Source of the DNA: Methanobrevibacter ruminantium
GTDB taxonomy: Archaea > Methanobacteriota > Methanobacteria > Methanobacteriales > Methanobacteriaceae
Direction of reading: 5' to 3'
Assembly: GCF_016294135.1 (NCBI RefSeq)
Contig: NZ_JAEDCO010000017.1
Location: 1-34,729, forward strand
DNA: 34,729 bases
Shown: positions 23,207 to 32,430 of the stretch, piece by piece
Numbering within the stretch: the first letter of the stretch is position 1
Layout of the letters: each line of letters opens with the position of its first letter
Position numbers and translations under genes: made by a program
The notes under the pieces: model-generated
What the model was told of the DNA's origin: nothing
The model's input: the letters and a program-made list of their open reading frames with translations, nothing else
Database searches by the model: none

Positions 23207-24028
23207 TAGTGGTTGGGAGTAAATATCATTTTTTGATAAAAAAATCTCAACTATTTTTTTACAAGTTTTAATTATTTTTTATAATTTTTTTAGCAATTTT
23301 TTAAAAATTTTCTTTATTTTCTTATTTTGACTTTAAATACTTCTTTTTTGAATATTACTTAATTAAAATTGCTTATTTATCTAAAATTTACTTTTTAAGA
23401 AGTATTTTTTTAATTTAATACTTATTTTAATACTATTTTAAAAATGATAATATTATTTTCTTTTATATCAAATATGTTTAGTAGTTTGTAATTCTTTTTT
23501 AAGTTAAATAAAGGTAATTATTTTATTTTCTATTTATTTAAGTCAAATTATTTAAAATTTGATTAAAATAAGTAATTTTAAGTATTTATTCATTATTTAA
23601 AGACTTGTTAAGTATTTTTTAATTTTTTTAATTATTATCACTTATTTTTGCTTTTAACTGAATATTTATTCTTTATATCAATACTGTATAGTTAACCATA
23701 TTTGAATTATAAAATTAATCTTAAATTCTTTTTATTTTTATCTATAAACTATGGAAAATTCTTATTTTCAATGATTTTTTTTAGTAAGGTTTATATAATA
23801 AGAGATTAAAAGTAAATATTAATCTAATTTGATTTTTTTGTTTTTAAAGCAAAATTGTCAAGTTAAGAAATGTTTAGGGTGGTCTTTATTGTTTGCTTGA
23901 AAAAGTTAAATGATAAACATTGAGTTTGGGAAAAATAAATATTTTTCCATAATATTTTTTAAAAATTCAATGTGAAAATTATACTTGTAAAACTATAATT
24001 TTAGGGTTGCTCTAAAATGTGAGGTGAA
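23207..24028 (+). promoter_or_regulatory. Long AT-rich gap with promoter and leader of the large surface protein
   Basis: I see no gene from 23207 to about 23780, only very AT-rich sequence. A TATA box GGTTTATATAATAAG at 23789-23803 would start transcription near 23815, leaving a leader of roughly 210 bases before ATG 24029. That leader holds two hairpins: GGAAAAAT with ATTTTTCC near 23930-23950, and perfect arms ATTTTAG (23998-24004) and CTAAAAT (24012-24018) three bases before the GAGGTG ribosome-binding site. Confidence 0.5.
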
Positions 24029-27000
24029 ATGATTTCAGTTAAGAATCTCACATTACTTTTAGCGGTTTTACTTATGGGATTTTGTTTGATCACATCAGTT
24101 TCCGCTATGGATATTGATGATTCATCTTCTATAGATGATTCAAATGACTTATCTGGTGCTAGCGTTTCTAGTGGCTCTGATTATGTTGCTAGTGATTCAA
24201 ATTCAAATAATTTGGAATCTGAAAATGCTGGTTCAAGTAATGTAAATTCAGAAAATGAAGTTTTAAATACTGATAATACTGTAGAAGATTCTGATTCGGA
24301 ACATAATTCTAACATTGCAAATAATAAGGCTGTTCTTGGGGCTTCCTCACAATCTGATAGTGCTGTTTTAGAAGCTAATGCTAAAGTTAAAACCACTCTC
24401 AAGGGAAGTTCAAGTTCCATTTACAGAGGTAATTATTATACACTTACCTTGACTGATAGCAAGGGTAAAGTATTAAGTGGTCAAAAATTGAGTTACAATA
24501 TCAATGGTAAAACTTATACATTGACAACAGACTCTAAAGGTTCCACTTATATTCAAATAAACTTGAAGGAAGGTAAATACACTATGGTCTGTTCTTATGG
24601 GGGATCTGGTGCTTATGATTCTTCAAGATTATCTGTGACTTTATCTGTATTGAAAAATCCTAATGCATTCACTGTTAAGGAGATTGAAGATGCAGCTAGC
24701 AATGTTGAGAATTTTGTCTTAAAGAATAAAAGATTGCCTAATACTGTGAAAGTAGGTTCTAAAACTCTTAAGATATCTGAGTTTTCTTATCTTTCATCCC
24801 AATTGATATCAAATTTGAATTCAAATAAGAAAGGTGATGTAATACTTTTATCAGGTATTTCAGATGGCAAATCTTCTTCTGCTTCACTAAAAACTACTGT
24901 TTATAAAGCACAATATCTTGACTTAGCAAAAAATGTAGTTTCTTTCATTGGTTCTAAAAAGGTACCTCCTACTGAAGTTCTTGTTAAGGACGCTTCTAAG
25001 AAGTCTGTAGGAAATGCAAATTTCAATTTGTATACCTTTGCTTTTGCAAAAATTTTAGATTTCCATAAGTCTAAAAATTATTTGCCTAATTATTGTACTT
25101 TTGAAAGTTCAGCATTTAATCAAGCAAGCAGTTTAAAAGCAACAATTCTTAAAGGAAGTTCAAATACCATTACTAGAGGTAATAATTATAAGCTTACATT
25201 AACTGATGGCAATGGTAAAGCTTTAAGCGGTCAAAAGTTAAGTTATGCTATCAATGGTAAAACTTATACATTGACAACAGACTCTAAAGGTTCCACCTAT
25301 CTTCAAATAAACTTGAAAGCAGGCAAGTATCCTATGGTCTGTTCTTATGCTGGTTCAAAAGTTTACAAATCCGCTAAGAATTCCGTTACTTTAACTGTAT
25401 TGGATAATCCTAATGCTTTCACTGTTAAGGAGATAGAAAATGCAGCTACTAATGTTAAGAATTATGTTTTAAAGAATAAAAGATTGCCTAATACTGTGAA
25501 AGTAGGTTCTAAAACTCTTAAGATATCTGAGTTTACCTATTTATCATCAAAGGCAGTATCCAATCTCAATTCTAACAATAAAAAGGATATAGTTCTTTTA
25601 AGCGGTATTTCTAATGGGGCTTCTTCTGCGTATTCATTGAAATCAACTGTTTACAAAGCTCAGTATGTGGATTTAGCAAAAAGATCAGTTTCTAATATAG
25701 AATCTAAAAAAGTACCTTCCAATTACTTGTCTGTCAAAGACGGTTCCAATAAGGCAGGAAATGCAAATTTCAATTTGTATACATTTGCATTTGCTAAGAT
25801 TTTAGATTTCCATAAATCTCATAATAATTTGCCTAATTATTGTACTTTTGAAAGTTCTGTATATGCTCCTCTTAAGAAATCCACTTCCATAAAAGCTAGT
25901 TCAAACAGTGTAAATAAAGGTGATGCATATTCTGTAACATTAGTGGATAACGCAGGTAATGGTTTAGCTAATCAGAAGATTACATTTACATTATCTGGAA
26001 AAACATACACTCAAACCACTAACTCCAAAGGAGTGGCTTCCTTAAAGATTGATTTAAATCAGGGAACCTATTCAGTGGTTTCATCTTATGCAGGATCTTC
26101 CATTTATGAATCATCTAAGTTATCAAATACAGTAACTGTAAAAGATACAAATAGATTTTCCATAAGTGAAATCGAAACTGCAGCTACTAATGTGAAGAAT
26201 TATGTTAACTCTCATGATGCGTTGCCTAGTACCGTTACAGTTGCAAATAAAAAATTAAGTATTTCACAATTCTCATATCTAATGACTAAAGCTGTCTATA
26301 ATATTAATGCTGGTAACACAAATTATATTGCTCTTCCAACTGGAATCTCCAATTCTAATTCTGAAGGGGATTCCATGGACGCTACAGTTTATAAAGCACA
26401 ATATGTTGATTTAGCAAAAAGAGTAATATCATTTGCGGAATCTAATAAGGTTCCCCCTGTTTACGCTAAGGTTTATAGTAGTTCTGGTAAATCTTTAGGT
26501 AATGCTGAATTTGATTTATATACTTATTCATTTGCTAAGATTTTAGATTTCCACAAATCTCATAAGAATTTGCCTAATTACTGTACTTTCGAAAGTTCTG
26601 TATTCAAAGGAATTACAGTTCCTCCAATTAACATCTCATCTAAAATACCTTATAATTCAAGTCAATTCAAAGCAGGTTTAAATGAGAAAAATACAGAATC
26701 AGATCTTGCCAAATATTTGGTTGGCACTGGCCAATCAGCTATTACAAGTTCAATCAGTAATTTAGCAAGTCAATTGACTAAAGGTTTAAAAACTGATGAG
26801 GCAAAAGCTCAAGCAATCTATAATTATGTCAGAGATGAAATTGATTATAGTTATTATGCAAACTCTAAACATGGTGCTTCAGGTACCTTAAGTGTGGGTT
26901 CAGGAAATTGTGTGGATCAGGCAAGTTTAGTTGTTGCATTGTGCAGAGCTTCAGGCATTGAAGCAAGATATGCTCATGCAAAAGGCTGTAGATTCTCAAG

Positions 27001-27157
27001 TGGTTTAGTAACCGGACACGTATGGGCTCAAATTCTCGTAAATGGTGTTTGGTATGCTGCTGATGCTACAAGTGTGAGAAATAAATTAGGTAATATCCAA
27101 AATTGGAACACTAATTCATATAGCAATTTGAATAGATATGCTGCTGTACCATTCTAG
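24029..27157 (+). CDS. Secreted pseudomurein-binding transglutaminase-like peptidase (PeiW/PeiP-like)
   Basis: A 1042-residue surface protein. Residues 1-26 are a signal peptide (cut after SVSA); 27-115 are Ser/Asp/Asn-rich. Then a module of about 250 residues occurs three times: an Ig-like domain (118-208, 366-458, 617-705) plus two pseudomurein-binding repeats. The repeats lie near 213-260 and 293-345, 461-510 and 545-595, 708-755 and 790-845, each with a KNKRLPNTV-like or KKVPPTEV-like core. The C-terminus (about 915-1042) is a transglutaminase-fold cysteine peptidase with Cys961 (GNCVDQ), His997 (TGHVWA) and Asp1012 (AADATS). This combination is that of the pseudomurein endoisopeptidases PeiW and PeiP of methanogen viruses and of archaeal wall proteins. 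It probably remodels or cross-links the wall. GAGGTG precedes the start. Confidence 0.88.
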   Translation: MISVKNLTLLLAVLLMGFCLITSVSAMDIDDSSSIDDSNDLSGASVSSGSDYVASDSNSNNLESENAGSSNVNSENEVLNTDNTVEDSDSEHNSNIANNKAVLGASSQSDSAVLEANAKVKTTLKGSSSSIYRGNYYTLTLTDSKGKVLSGQKLSYNINGKTYTLTTDSKGSTYIQINLKEGKYTMVCSYGGSGAYDSSRLSVTLSVLKNPNAFTVKEIEDAASNVENFVLKNKRLPNTVKVGSKTLKISEFSYLSSQLISNLNSNKKGDVILLSGISDGKSSSASLKTTVYKAQYLDLAKNVVSFIGSKKVPPTEVLVKDASKKSVGNANFNLYTFAFAKILDFHKSKNYLPNYCTFESSAFNQASSLKATILKGSSNTITRGNNYKLTLTDGNGKALSGQKLSYAINGKTYTLTTDSKGSTYLQINLKAGKYPMVCSYAGSKVYKSAKNSVTLTVLDNPNAFTVKEIENAATNVKNYVLKNKRLPNTVKVGSKTLKISEFTYLSSKAVSNLNSNNKKDIVLLSGISNGASSAYSLKSTVYKAQYVDLAKRSVSNIESKKVPSNYLSVKDGSNKAGNANFNLYTFAFAKILDFHKSHNNLPNYCTFESSVYAPLKKSTSIKASSNSVNKGDAYSVTLVDNAGNGLANQKITFTLSGKTYTQTTNSKGVASLKIDLNQGTYSVVSSYAGSSIYESSKLSNTVTVKDTNRFSISEIETAATNVKNYVNSHDALPSTVTVANKKLSISQFSYLMTKAVYNINAGNTNYIALPTGISNSNSEGDSMDATVYKAQYVDLAKRVISFAESNKVPPVYAKVYSSSGKSLGNAEFDLYTYSFAKILDFHKSHKNLPNYCTFESSVFKGITVPPINISSKIPYNSSQFKAGLNEKNTESDLAKYLVGTGQSAITSSISNLASQLTKGLKTDEAKAQAIYNYVRDEIDYSYYANSKHGASGTLSVGSGNCVDQASLVVALCRASGIEARYAHAKGCRFSSGLVTGHVWAQILVNGVWYAADATSVRNKLGNIQNWNTNSYSNLNRYAAVPF
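24380..26610 (+). repeat. Three internal repeat modules in the surface-protein gene
   Basis: The Ig plus two-PMBR module repeats with a period of about 744-753 bases. Modules 1 and 2 share long identical stretches, for example around 24500-24545 with 25253-25298, and 24724-24783 with 25472-25531, while module 3 is more diverged. This suggests a recent duplication or gene conversion between the first two and makes the gene prone to length variation. Confidence 0.85.
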
Positions 27158-27175
27158 TATTAAAGTATTTAAAAT

Positions 27176-27211
27176 GGATATAAGAGGATTTCCTCTTATC
27201 CAAATTTTTTC
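27176..27211 (+). terminator. Hairpin terminator after the surface-protein gene
   Basis: AAGAGG pairs with CCTCTT around an ATTT loop and, across a two-base bulge, GGAT pairs with ATCC (27176-27201), followed by AAATTTTTTCTTTTTTT. The remaining gap to about 27568 is AT-rich and shows no gene. Confidence 0.72.
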
Positions 27212-27568
27212 TTTTTTTATTTTTAATTAATTCTTTTTTTAACAAACTATTTTTTATATAATATTTTTTTTTAGTATCTTATTTTGTTTATTTAATTTTT
27301 TCATTTGATTTCAATCAACTTTTTTTAACAAAATTTTTAATTCTATAAATTTTATTATTTTGATTAATTTTTTATATTATGAATTAATAACATAATAATG
27401 TAATTAATTAGTAAAAATTATTAATTCAAACATTTATTTTAAAAAACTTTTATGTCTTATATTTTTCGTAATTGATTCAAATTACTTCATTATTTTTAAA
27501 AACAATTTTAAAATAATTTTAAAATCATAATTTTTAATTTTTCAAGTATTTTTTCGGTTGGTGTAACT

Positions 27569-29210
27569 ATTTATTATAAATTTACTTTATCAGCATTGCT
27601 TTTGAATTCATATTATCTATATCTACAGTTTCAGCTGACAGTATAGATGATGAAAATTTGGATTTTGTCAATGCTAATGAATTTTCTATAAGTGAAAATG
27701 TACCTTTAAATGATTCTTTAAGTGAAGGGCCGGATAAATGTCTGGAAGAATGTTTAAATACTAATTTTGATGATGGTTCAGATGAGAATTTTGATGGAAA
27801 CTTAAATGAGAATGTTTATCCTGATAATTCTGTTTCAGATGATGGTACAGATAATGATGATGAAGAACCTGTTTTAAAGAATACAACCCTTGAAATCATT
27901 TCTCAAGATGATTGGGAAATATATGGAATTGAAAATTATTATGTGAAGCTATTGGATGAGGACAATAATCCTGTAAGTCAAGCATTGGTTAATTTCAGAA
28001 TCGAGACACCTAAGGGGACTTTTATTTATGAAACTGGCTTTACTGATGATGAAGGTATGGCTATTCTGCCTTTGGATTTAAGCATTGGAGGCATTCATAA
28101 TATCCAAGTATCATATGATGGTGATTTGAATTATAATCCTGCGGAATCAGTTTATTCTAATGTAATTTTCTATGAGAATACTATAATAAAAACTCTAAAG
28201 AATTATGCCTACAGATCTTCTGATTTTACCATCAAACTCGTCTCCTCCAATGGGGATGTCCTATCAAATAAAAAATTAATAATTTATTTAGATGGTGTAA
28301 AATACATTAAAACCACTGATTCAAAAGGACAGGTTTATATAAGAATGCCTTCTGATAAGAAAATCTGTTAATTTCAATTGTACTTTTGATGGTGAGGATT
28401 TTTATCTTGAATCTTCATTTTCCATGAACTTGCCAGTATATAAGAAAACTTATACAAAACCTTTAATTTACACTATTCTTAAAGGAAAATGTTTTAAAAT
28501 TTTATTAAAGGGATTGATGGAAAAATCTTAAAGAAGAAAAGGTCAAGTTCACAATTGGTGGAAAAACTTATACAAGAACCACAAATGATAAAGGAATAGC
28601 TTATTTAAAGCTTAAACTTCCAAGAAATAGGTATGCGGTAAATTTCTCTTATGATAACAATGGAGTTTACGGACCATCAAGCAATTCCTCTTACTTGGAA
28701 ATCATAGATTCTTCAGGTCAGTTTAAAAAAGGTTTGAATCAGAACACTAAGCTTTCTGTAAGAAAGTATCTCTATGGTGGGGGATATGCGAAAATAACTA
28801 AAGCCATTAGAAAATTATCTAAAAAGATTACAAGTAAGTATTCCACTAAATTGGAAAAGGCAACTGCAATCTATAATTATGTTAGGAATAATTTAGGATA
28901 CAGTTACTATGCAAATTCCAAAAAAGGAGCTGCAAAAACATTAAGAACTAAAAGAGGAAATTGCTGCGATCATGCCAATTTAATCGTGGCTCTATGCAGA
29001 GCCTCTAAGATTCCAGCAAGATATACTCATGCGAAGGGATGTAAATTTGGCTCTGGTTTGGCAACAGGTCATGTCTGGGCTCAGATATATGTTAATGGAA
29101 GATGGTATTCTGCAGATGGAACAAGCTATAGAAACAGTTTAGGCCATATTAAAAACTGGAATACAAAATCTTATAGGAAACTACGTATTTATAGGTCTAT
29201 TCCATTTTAA
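27569..29210 (+). pseudogene. Broken Ig-transglutaminase surface protein, related to the preceding gene
   Basis: Pieces of one secreted protein lie in three frames. A signal-peptide-like start (KFTLSALLL, then FILSISTVSA) is split by a shift near 27607 and has no ATG, only ATT 27569. The main frame runs from there to the stop at 28369-28371 through an acidic spacer and two Ig-like domains. A plus-one shift in the A-run at 28360-28363 restores SVNFNCTFDG. Further shifts near 28500 and in the A-rich stretch near 28535 restore a third Ig-like domain (KVKFTIGGKTYTRTTND) and then an open transglutaminase domain to 29210. The catalytic Cys (GNCCDH), His (TGHVWA) and Asp (SADGTS) are all intact. There are no pseudomurein-binding repeats. 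Most shifts sit in homopolymers, so sequencing error is an alternative. Confidence 0.8.
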
Positions 29211-29363
29211 CCTAACTTTTTATTTTTTCATATTACCTTTTTTTAACTTTTTTTAACTATTTTTAACTATTTTTACTATTTACAATTTTTTACTATTTTT
29301 ACAATTTTTTAATTATTTTTTCAAATAGTTTTTTTTAATTTTTAGTAGCTTTGTTATAAAATT

Positions 29364-29388
29364 TTAGGTTATCCAAAACTTTATATAC
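29364..29388 (+). promoter_or_regulatory. DtxR-box-like site and TATA box of the DtxR-family gene
   Basis: TTAGGTTATCCAAA (29364-29377) matches the palindrome at 19721-19734 at about ten of fourteen positions and lies two bases before the TATA box CTTTATATAC (29379-29388). The leader to ATG 29547 would be about 135 bases. This arrangement suggests autoregulation. The remainder of the 29211-29546 gap is T-rich with no gene. Confidence 0.5.
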
Positions 29389-29546
29389 TTTTTATATAAA
29401 ATATTATTATATGTATAAAATCATATAAGATTGTCTTATATGATGATTAGATAATTTTTAATTAATAAAAATTAATTTAAATAATTTTAAAATGAATTCA
29501 TTAACTAAAAATGGAAATTTAATTAAATAAATCGCGGAGGTTCTAC

Positions 29547-30254
29547 ATGGCTAAAGAAATTAGTGAGAATATTGAAGAGTATTTGGAAGTTCTTTACAAG
29601 TTCGGAAGTAAAGACTCCCATGTGTCTACAACAACTTTATCAAGAGAGTTAGGTATTGCGCCAGGTAGTGTTACCCAAATGCTTAAAAAACTTGAAGATA
29701 TAGGTTATATCGATTATGTTCCATACAAAGGGGCTTCTTTAACTGATGAAGGTAGCAAGATAGCTCAAAAGATTACACGTAAACATAGAATTCTTGAAAG
29801 ATTCCTCAAGGATGTCTTGAAAATCAAGGATGAAAACCTTCATGCTCAAGCTTGTGAAATGGAACATTCCTTGTCTGATGAGGCTGAAAGAGCTATTTGC
29901 CATATGCTAGAACATCCTGATACATGTCCTGATAACCATTTGATTCCTGCATGTGACTTTGACTTTGCTAACTGTGATGACTGCATAAATAATCAAAGTG
30001 ACATAGAAGACATTGGTATTAGGGAATTCAATTTATTGTCCATTTCCCAATTGGGCTCTGGAGAAGAAGGTGAAGTCCTCTTTATAAGAGGAGGCGACTC
30101 ATCATTATCCGATGCAATGGATGCTGGAATTGCTATAGGATCTAAAATCAGAATATCTGATTCTGTAGATTCAAATTATAATGTTTTTATAGATGATTCC
30201 CAAATAGAAGTTTCAAGGGATTTGGCAAATAACATATTCGTAAAAACTTTCTAG
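29547..30254 (+). CDS. DtxR-family metal-dependent transcriptional regulator
   Basis: A 235-residue repressor. A winged-helix domain (residues 1-65; VSTTTLSRELGIAPGSVTQMLKKLEDIGYI) is followed by the dimer and metal-binding domain (70-125) and a C-terminal FeoA-like SH3 domain (about 160-235). Metal ligands can be matched to DtxR: His80, Glu84 and His99 (ancillary) and Cys103, Glu106 and His107 (primary). At the position of DtxR Met10 this protein has Glu11, like the Asp of MntR, so iron versus manganese cannot be settled. A cluster of cysteines (127, 136, 143, 146) in the linker recalls other archaeal members. GGAGGT precedes ATG 29547. A DtxR-box-like site lies in its own promoter. Confidence 0.92.
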   Translation: MAKEISENIEEYLEVLYKFGSKDSHVSTTTLSRELGIAPGSVTQMLKKLEDIGYIDYVPYKGASLTDEGSKIAQKITRKHRILERFLKDVLKIKDENLHAQACEMEHSLSDEAERAICHMLEHPDTCPDNHLIPACDFDFANCDDCINNQSDIEDIGIREFNLLSISQLGSGEEGEVLFIRGGDSSLSDAMDAGIAIGSKIRISDSVDSNYNVFIDDSQIEVSRDLANNIFVKTF

Positions 30255-30389
30255 CTATTAACAATTAGCTCAAATTTATAATTTGATAAAGAATTGGTTC
30301 TGATTATAATTTTGGATTATTAAATTTTTTATCAAACTTTTTTTAATTTTTCTTATTTCATTTATTACAGATTTTTATTAGGTGTTTAG

Positions 30390-30905
30390 ATGCGTGGAGA
30401 TTTATGTGAAGGTATTGTAACCATAAAAATTGAAGAGGGCAACCAAAGAGCGGTTTCCCTTAATCAAAAAAGCCAATTCGGTAAATTGTCCGAGGATTGC
30501 TTAGAGCTTTCCATAATTGAGGCATGCTACTTGATGGAAAGCGGTCGTTTGGACATTTATGAAAATGACAAGAAATGTGATGTTAATTATATCATTGATT
30601 TAATAAAAGAAGATGAGATTTACGGCAAATACCTTGTTTATAGGGATTTGAAAAACAGAGGTTACATTATCAAGACAGGATTTAAGTACGGATCTGAATT
30701 CAGACTTTATGAAAGGGGCACCGGTCCAGGTCATGCACACTCTGACTTCTTGGTTAAGGTATTGTATGAAACAAATGAGGTTAATGTATTGGACTTTGCA
30801 AGCTATGTGAGAGTTTCCCACGGTGTAAACAAGAAACTGTTGCTTGCAGTCGTTGATGACGATTTGGACGTTACCTATTATAACATAGAGTGGACTCGTC
30901 CATAA
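30390..30905 (+). CDS. endA: tRNA-splicing endonuclease
   Basis: A 171-residue archaeal tRNA intron endonuclease, the size of the homotetrameric type. The catalytic triad is visible: Tyr107 (FRLYERG), His117 (GHAHSDF, the histidine before Ser) and a lysine at 148 or 149 (VNKKLLLAVVD). The N-terminal domain (1-75) and the loop EIYGKYLVYRDLKNRGYIIKTGFKYGS fit the family. It cuts the bulge-helix-bulge motif of pre-tRNAs. AGGTG precedes ATG 30390. The gap from the DtxR-family gene is 135 bases and contains a small hairpin, so a shared transcript is possible but not required. Confidence 0.95.
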   Translation: MRGDLCEGIVTIKIEEGNQRAVSLNQKSQFGKLSEDCLELSIIEACYLMESGRLDIYENDKKCDVNYIIDLIKEDEIYGKYLVYRDLKNRGYIIKTGFKYGSEFRLYERGTGPGHAHSDFLVKVLYETNEVNVLDFASYVRVSHGVNKKLLLAVVDDDLDVTYYNIEWTRP

Positions 30906-31236
30906 CTATTTTTTATTAATTTCATTATTTTCATTTTTATTTTTTCTTAAGAATTATTTTTAATATTCTTTTAATATTTTTTTAATTTTTTATTAGTTAT
31001 TTTTATTAACTTGTAAATCATATTTAATTAATAGCATATTAATTATAATTAATATTAAATTAAAACTTAGAATTAAAACTAAATTAATGCAATAATTATT
31101 ATAAATTTTTCACTAAAAATTTTAAATAATTTTAATTAAAAATACATGTAATTATTTAAATACTTATAATAAAAAATATGATAATTATTATCTAATTATT
31201 CAATTTAAACAAAGATATTATATTTAAGGTGATTTT
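30906..31236 (+). promoter_or_regulatory. AT-rich gap with trpS promoter
   Basis: Nothing gene-like is present in these 331 bases. A TATA-like ATTTAAATACTTATAATA lies at about 31154-31171, some 70 bases before the TTG start of trpS. Confidence 0.35.
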
Positions 31237-32328
31237 TTGATTGATCCATGGGGTTCATCTATAGTAGATTATGATAAATTAGTTAATCAGTTTGGTATAA
31301 AAGACTTTTCAGAACTTTTAGGGAAGATTGAAGATCCTGCAAGATTGATGAAAAGAGGAGTTATTTTTGGTCATAGGGACTTTGATAAATTGGTTCCATT
31401 AATTAATGGCAAGAAGGACTTTGCTGTAATGACTGGAATGATGCCAAGTGGCCAGATGCATATTGGCCATAAGATGGTCATTGACCAATTGAAATGGTAT
31501 TTTGAAAAAGGCGCTTCATTATCCTTATCTATTGCAGATATGGAATCATATGCTGCAAGGGGAATCAGTTTTGAAAAGGCAAAGGAAATAGCTATCAATG
31601 AGTATTTGGCAAATTACATTGCCTTAGGGCTTGACTTAACTGCAGATAATGTTAATGTATATCTCCAGTCCCAAAACAAGACCTTGAATGACTTGACATT
31701 CAAGATTGCAAAAAGGGTCAATTTCAATAATATGCATGCAATTTACGGATTTAATGCAAGCACTAACATTGCACATTTATATGTTCCTTTAGCTCAGGTT
31801 GCAGACATTTTGCTTCCACAAACTGAGGAATTTGGTGGGCCAAAACAGGTTGTTGTTCCTGTAGGTGTGGACCAAGACCCTCATTTAAGGTTAACAAGAG
31901 ACATTGCGGCTAAAATGAATGAGGAATATGGGTTTTTAGCTCCTGCTTCCACTTATCATAGGTTCTTGACTGGACTTACTGGAGACAAGATGTCAAGCAG
32001 CAAGCCAAACACTGCAATCTACTTGAATGAAACTCCTAAACAAGCTGAGAAAAAGGTCAAATCCTCTAAAACCGGTGGAAGAGAAACTCTTGACGAGCAA
32101 AAGGAGTTAGGTGGAAGGCCTGATGAATGTGTAATCTATGAAATGCTTGTTTACCATTTGGTTGATGATGACAAGGAGCTTGAAAAGATTCGTGAGGAAT
32201 GTGTAAATGGTGAGCTCATGTGTGGACATTGTAAGGTTCATGCAGCAGAACTTATGAAAGATTTCTTTGAAGACTTAAAGGTTAAGCAAGAGGAATCTGT
32301 TGAGATTGCCGAATCATTGTTTGATTAG
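31237..32328 (+). CDS. trpS: Tryptophanyl-tRNA synthetase
   Basis: A 363-residue class I aminoacyl-tRNA synthetase. It carries HIGH at residues 75-78 (SGQMHIGHKM) and the KMSKS-type motif as KMSSSKP near residue 251. The GVDQDPHLRLTRD segment is characteristic of archaeal and eukaryotic TrpS. The start is TTG 31237, preceded by AAGGTGAT (31226-31233) at normal spacing; the second residue context IDPWGSSIVDYDKL agrees with homologues. It attaches tryptophan to its tRNA. Length is normal. It is probably transcribed alone or with the SpoIIM-like gene 102 bases downstream. Confidence 0.96.
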   Translation: MIDPWGSSIVDYDKLVNQFGIKDFSELLGKIEDPARLMKRGVIFGHRDFDKLVPLINGKKDFAVMTGMMPSGQMHIGHKMVIDQLKWYFEKGASLSLSIADMESYAARGISFEKAKEIAINEYLANYIALGLDLTADNVNVYLQSQNKTLNDLTFKIAKRVNFNNMHAIYGFNASTNIAHLYVPLAQVADILLPQTEEFGGPKQVVVPVGVDQDPHLRLTRDIAAKMNEEYGFLAPASTYHRFLTGLTGDKMSSSKPNTAIYLNETPKQAEKKVKSSKTGGRETLDEQKELGGRPDECVIYEMLVYHLVDDDKELEKIREECVNGELMCGHCKVHAAELMKDFFEDLKVKQEESVEIAESLFD

Positions 32329-32355
32329 GCCAATTAGTAAAAATAGATATTCATT

Positions 32356-32405
32356 AGAAATCAGTTTAGAAATCAGTCTAAAAATCAATTTAAAAATTAG
32401 TTTAT
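32356..32405 (+). repeat. Short degenerate direct repeats after trpS
   Basis: Three to four units of about 15 bases built on AAATCAGTTTA (AAATCAGTCTA, AAATCAATTTA, AAATTAGTTTA) fill part of the gap before the SpoIIM-like gene. Confidence 0.6.
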
Positions 32406-32430
32406 TAAATTAACATCTTAAGGTGTTTTT

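Noticed and set aside
23207..23780. Non-coding RNA in the long gap after the thermosome gene
   Set aside because: The sequence is almost entirely A/T with no stable stem or G/C island, so nothing supports an RNA gene.
28355..28370. Programmed frameshifting in the second surface protein
   Set aside because: Several separate shifts would be needed, there is no normal start codon, and no slippery heptamer with downstream structure is apparent; decay or sequencing error is simpler.
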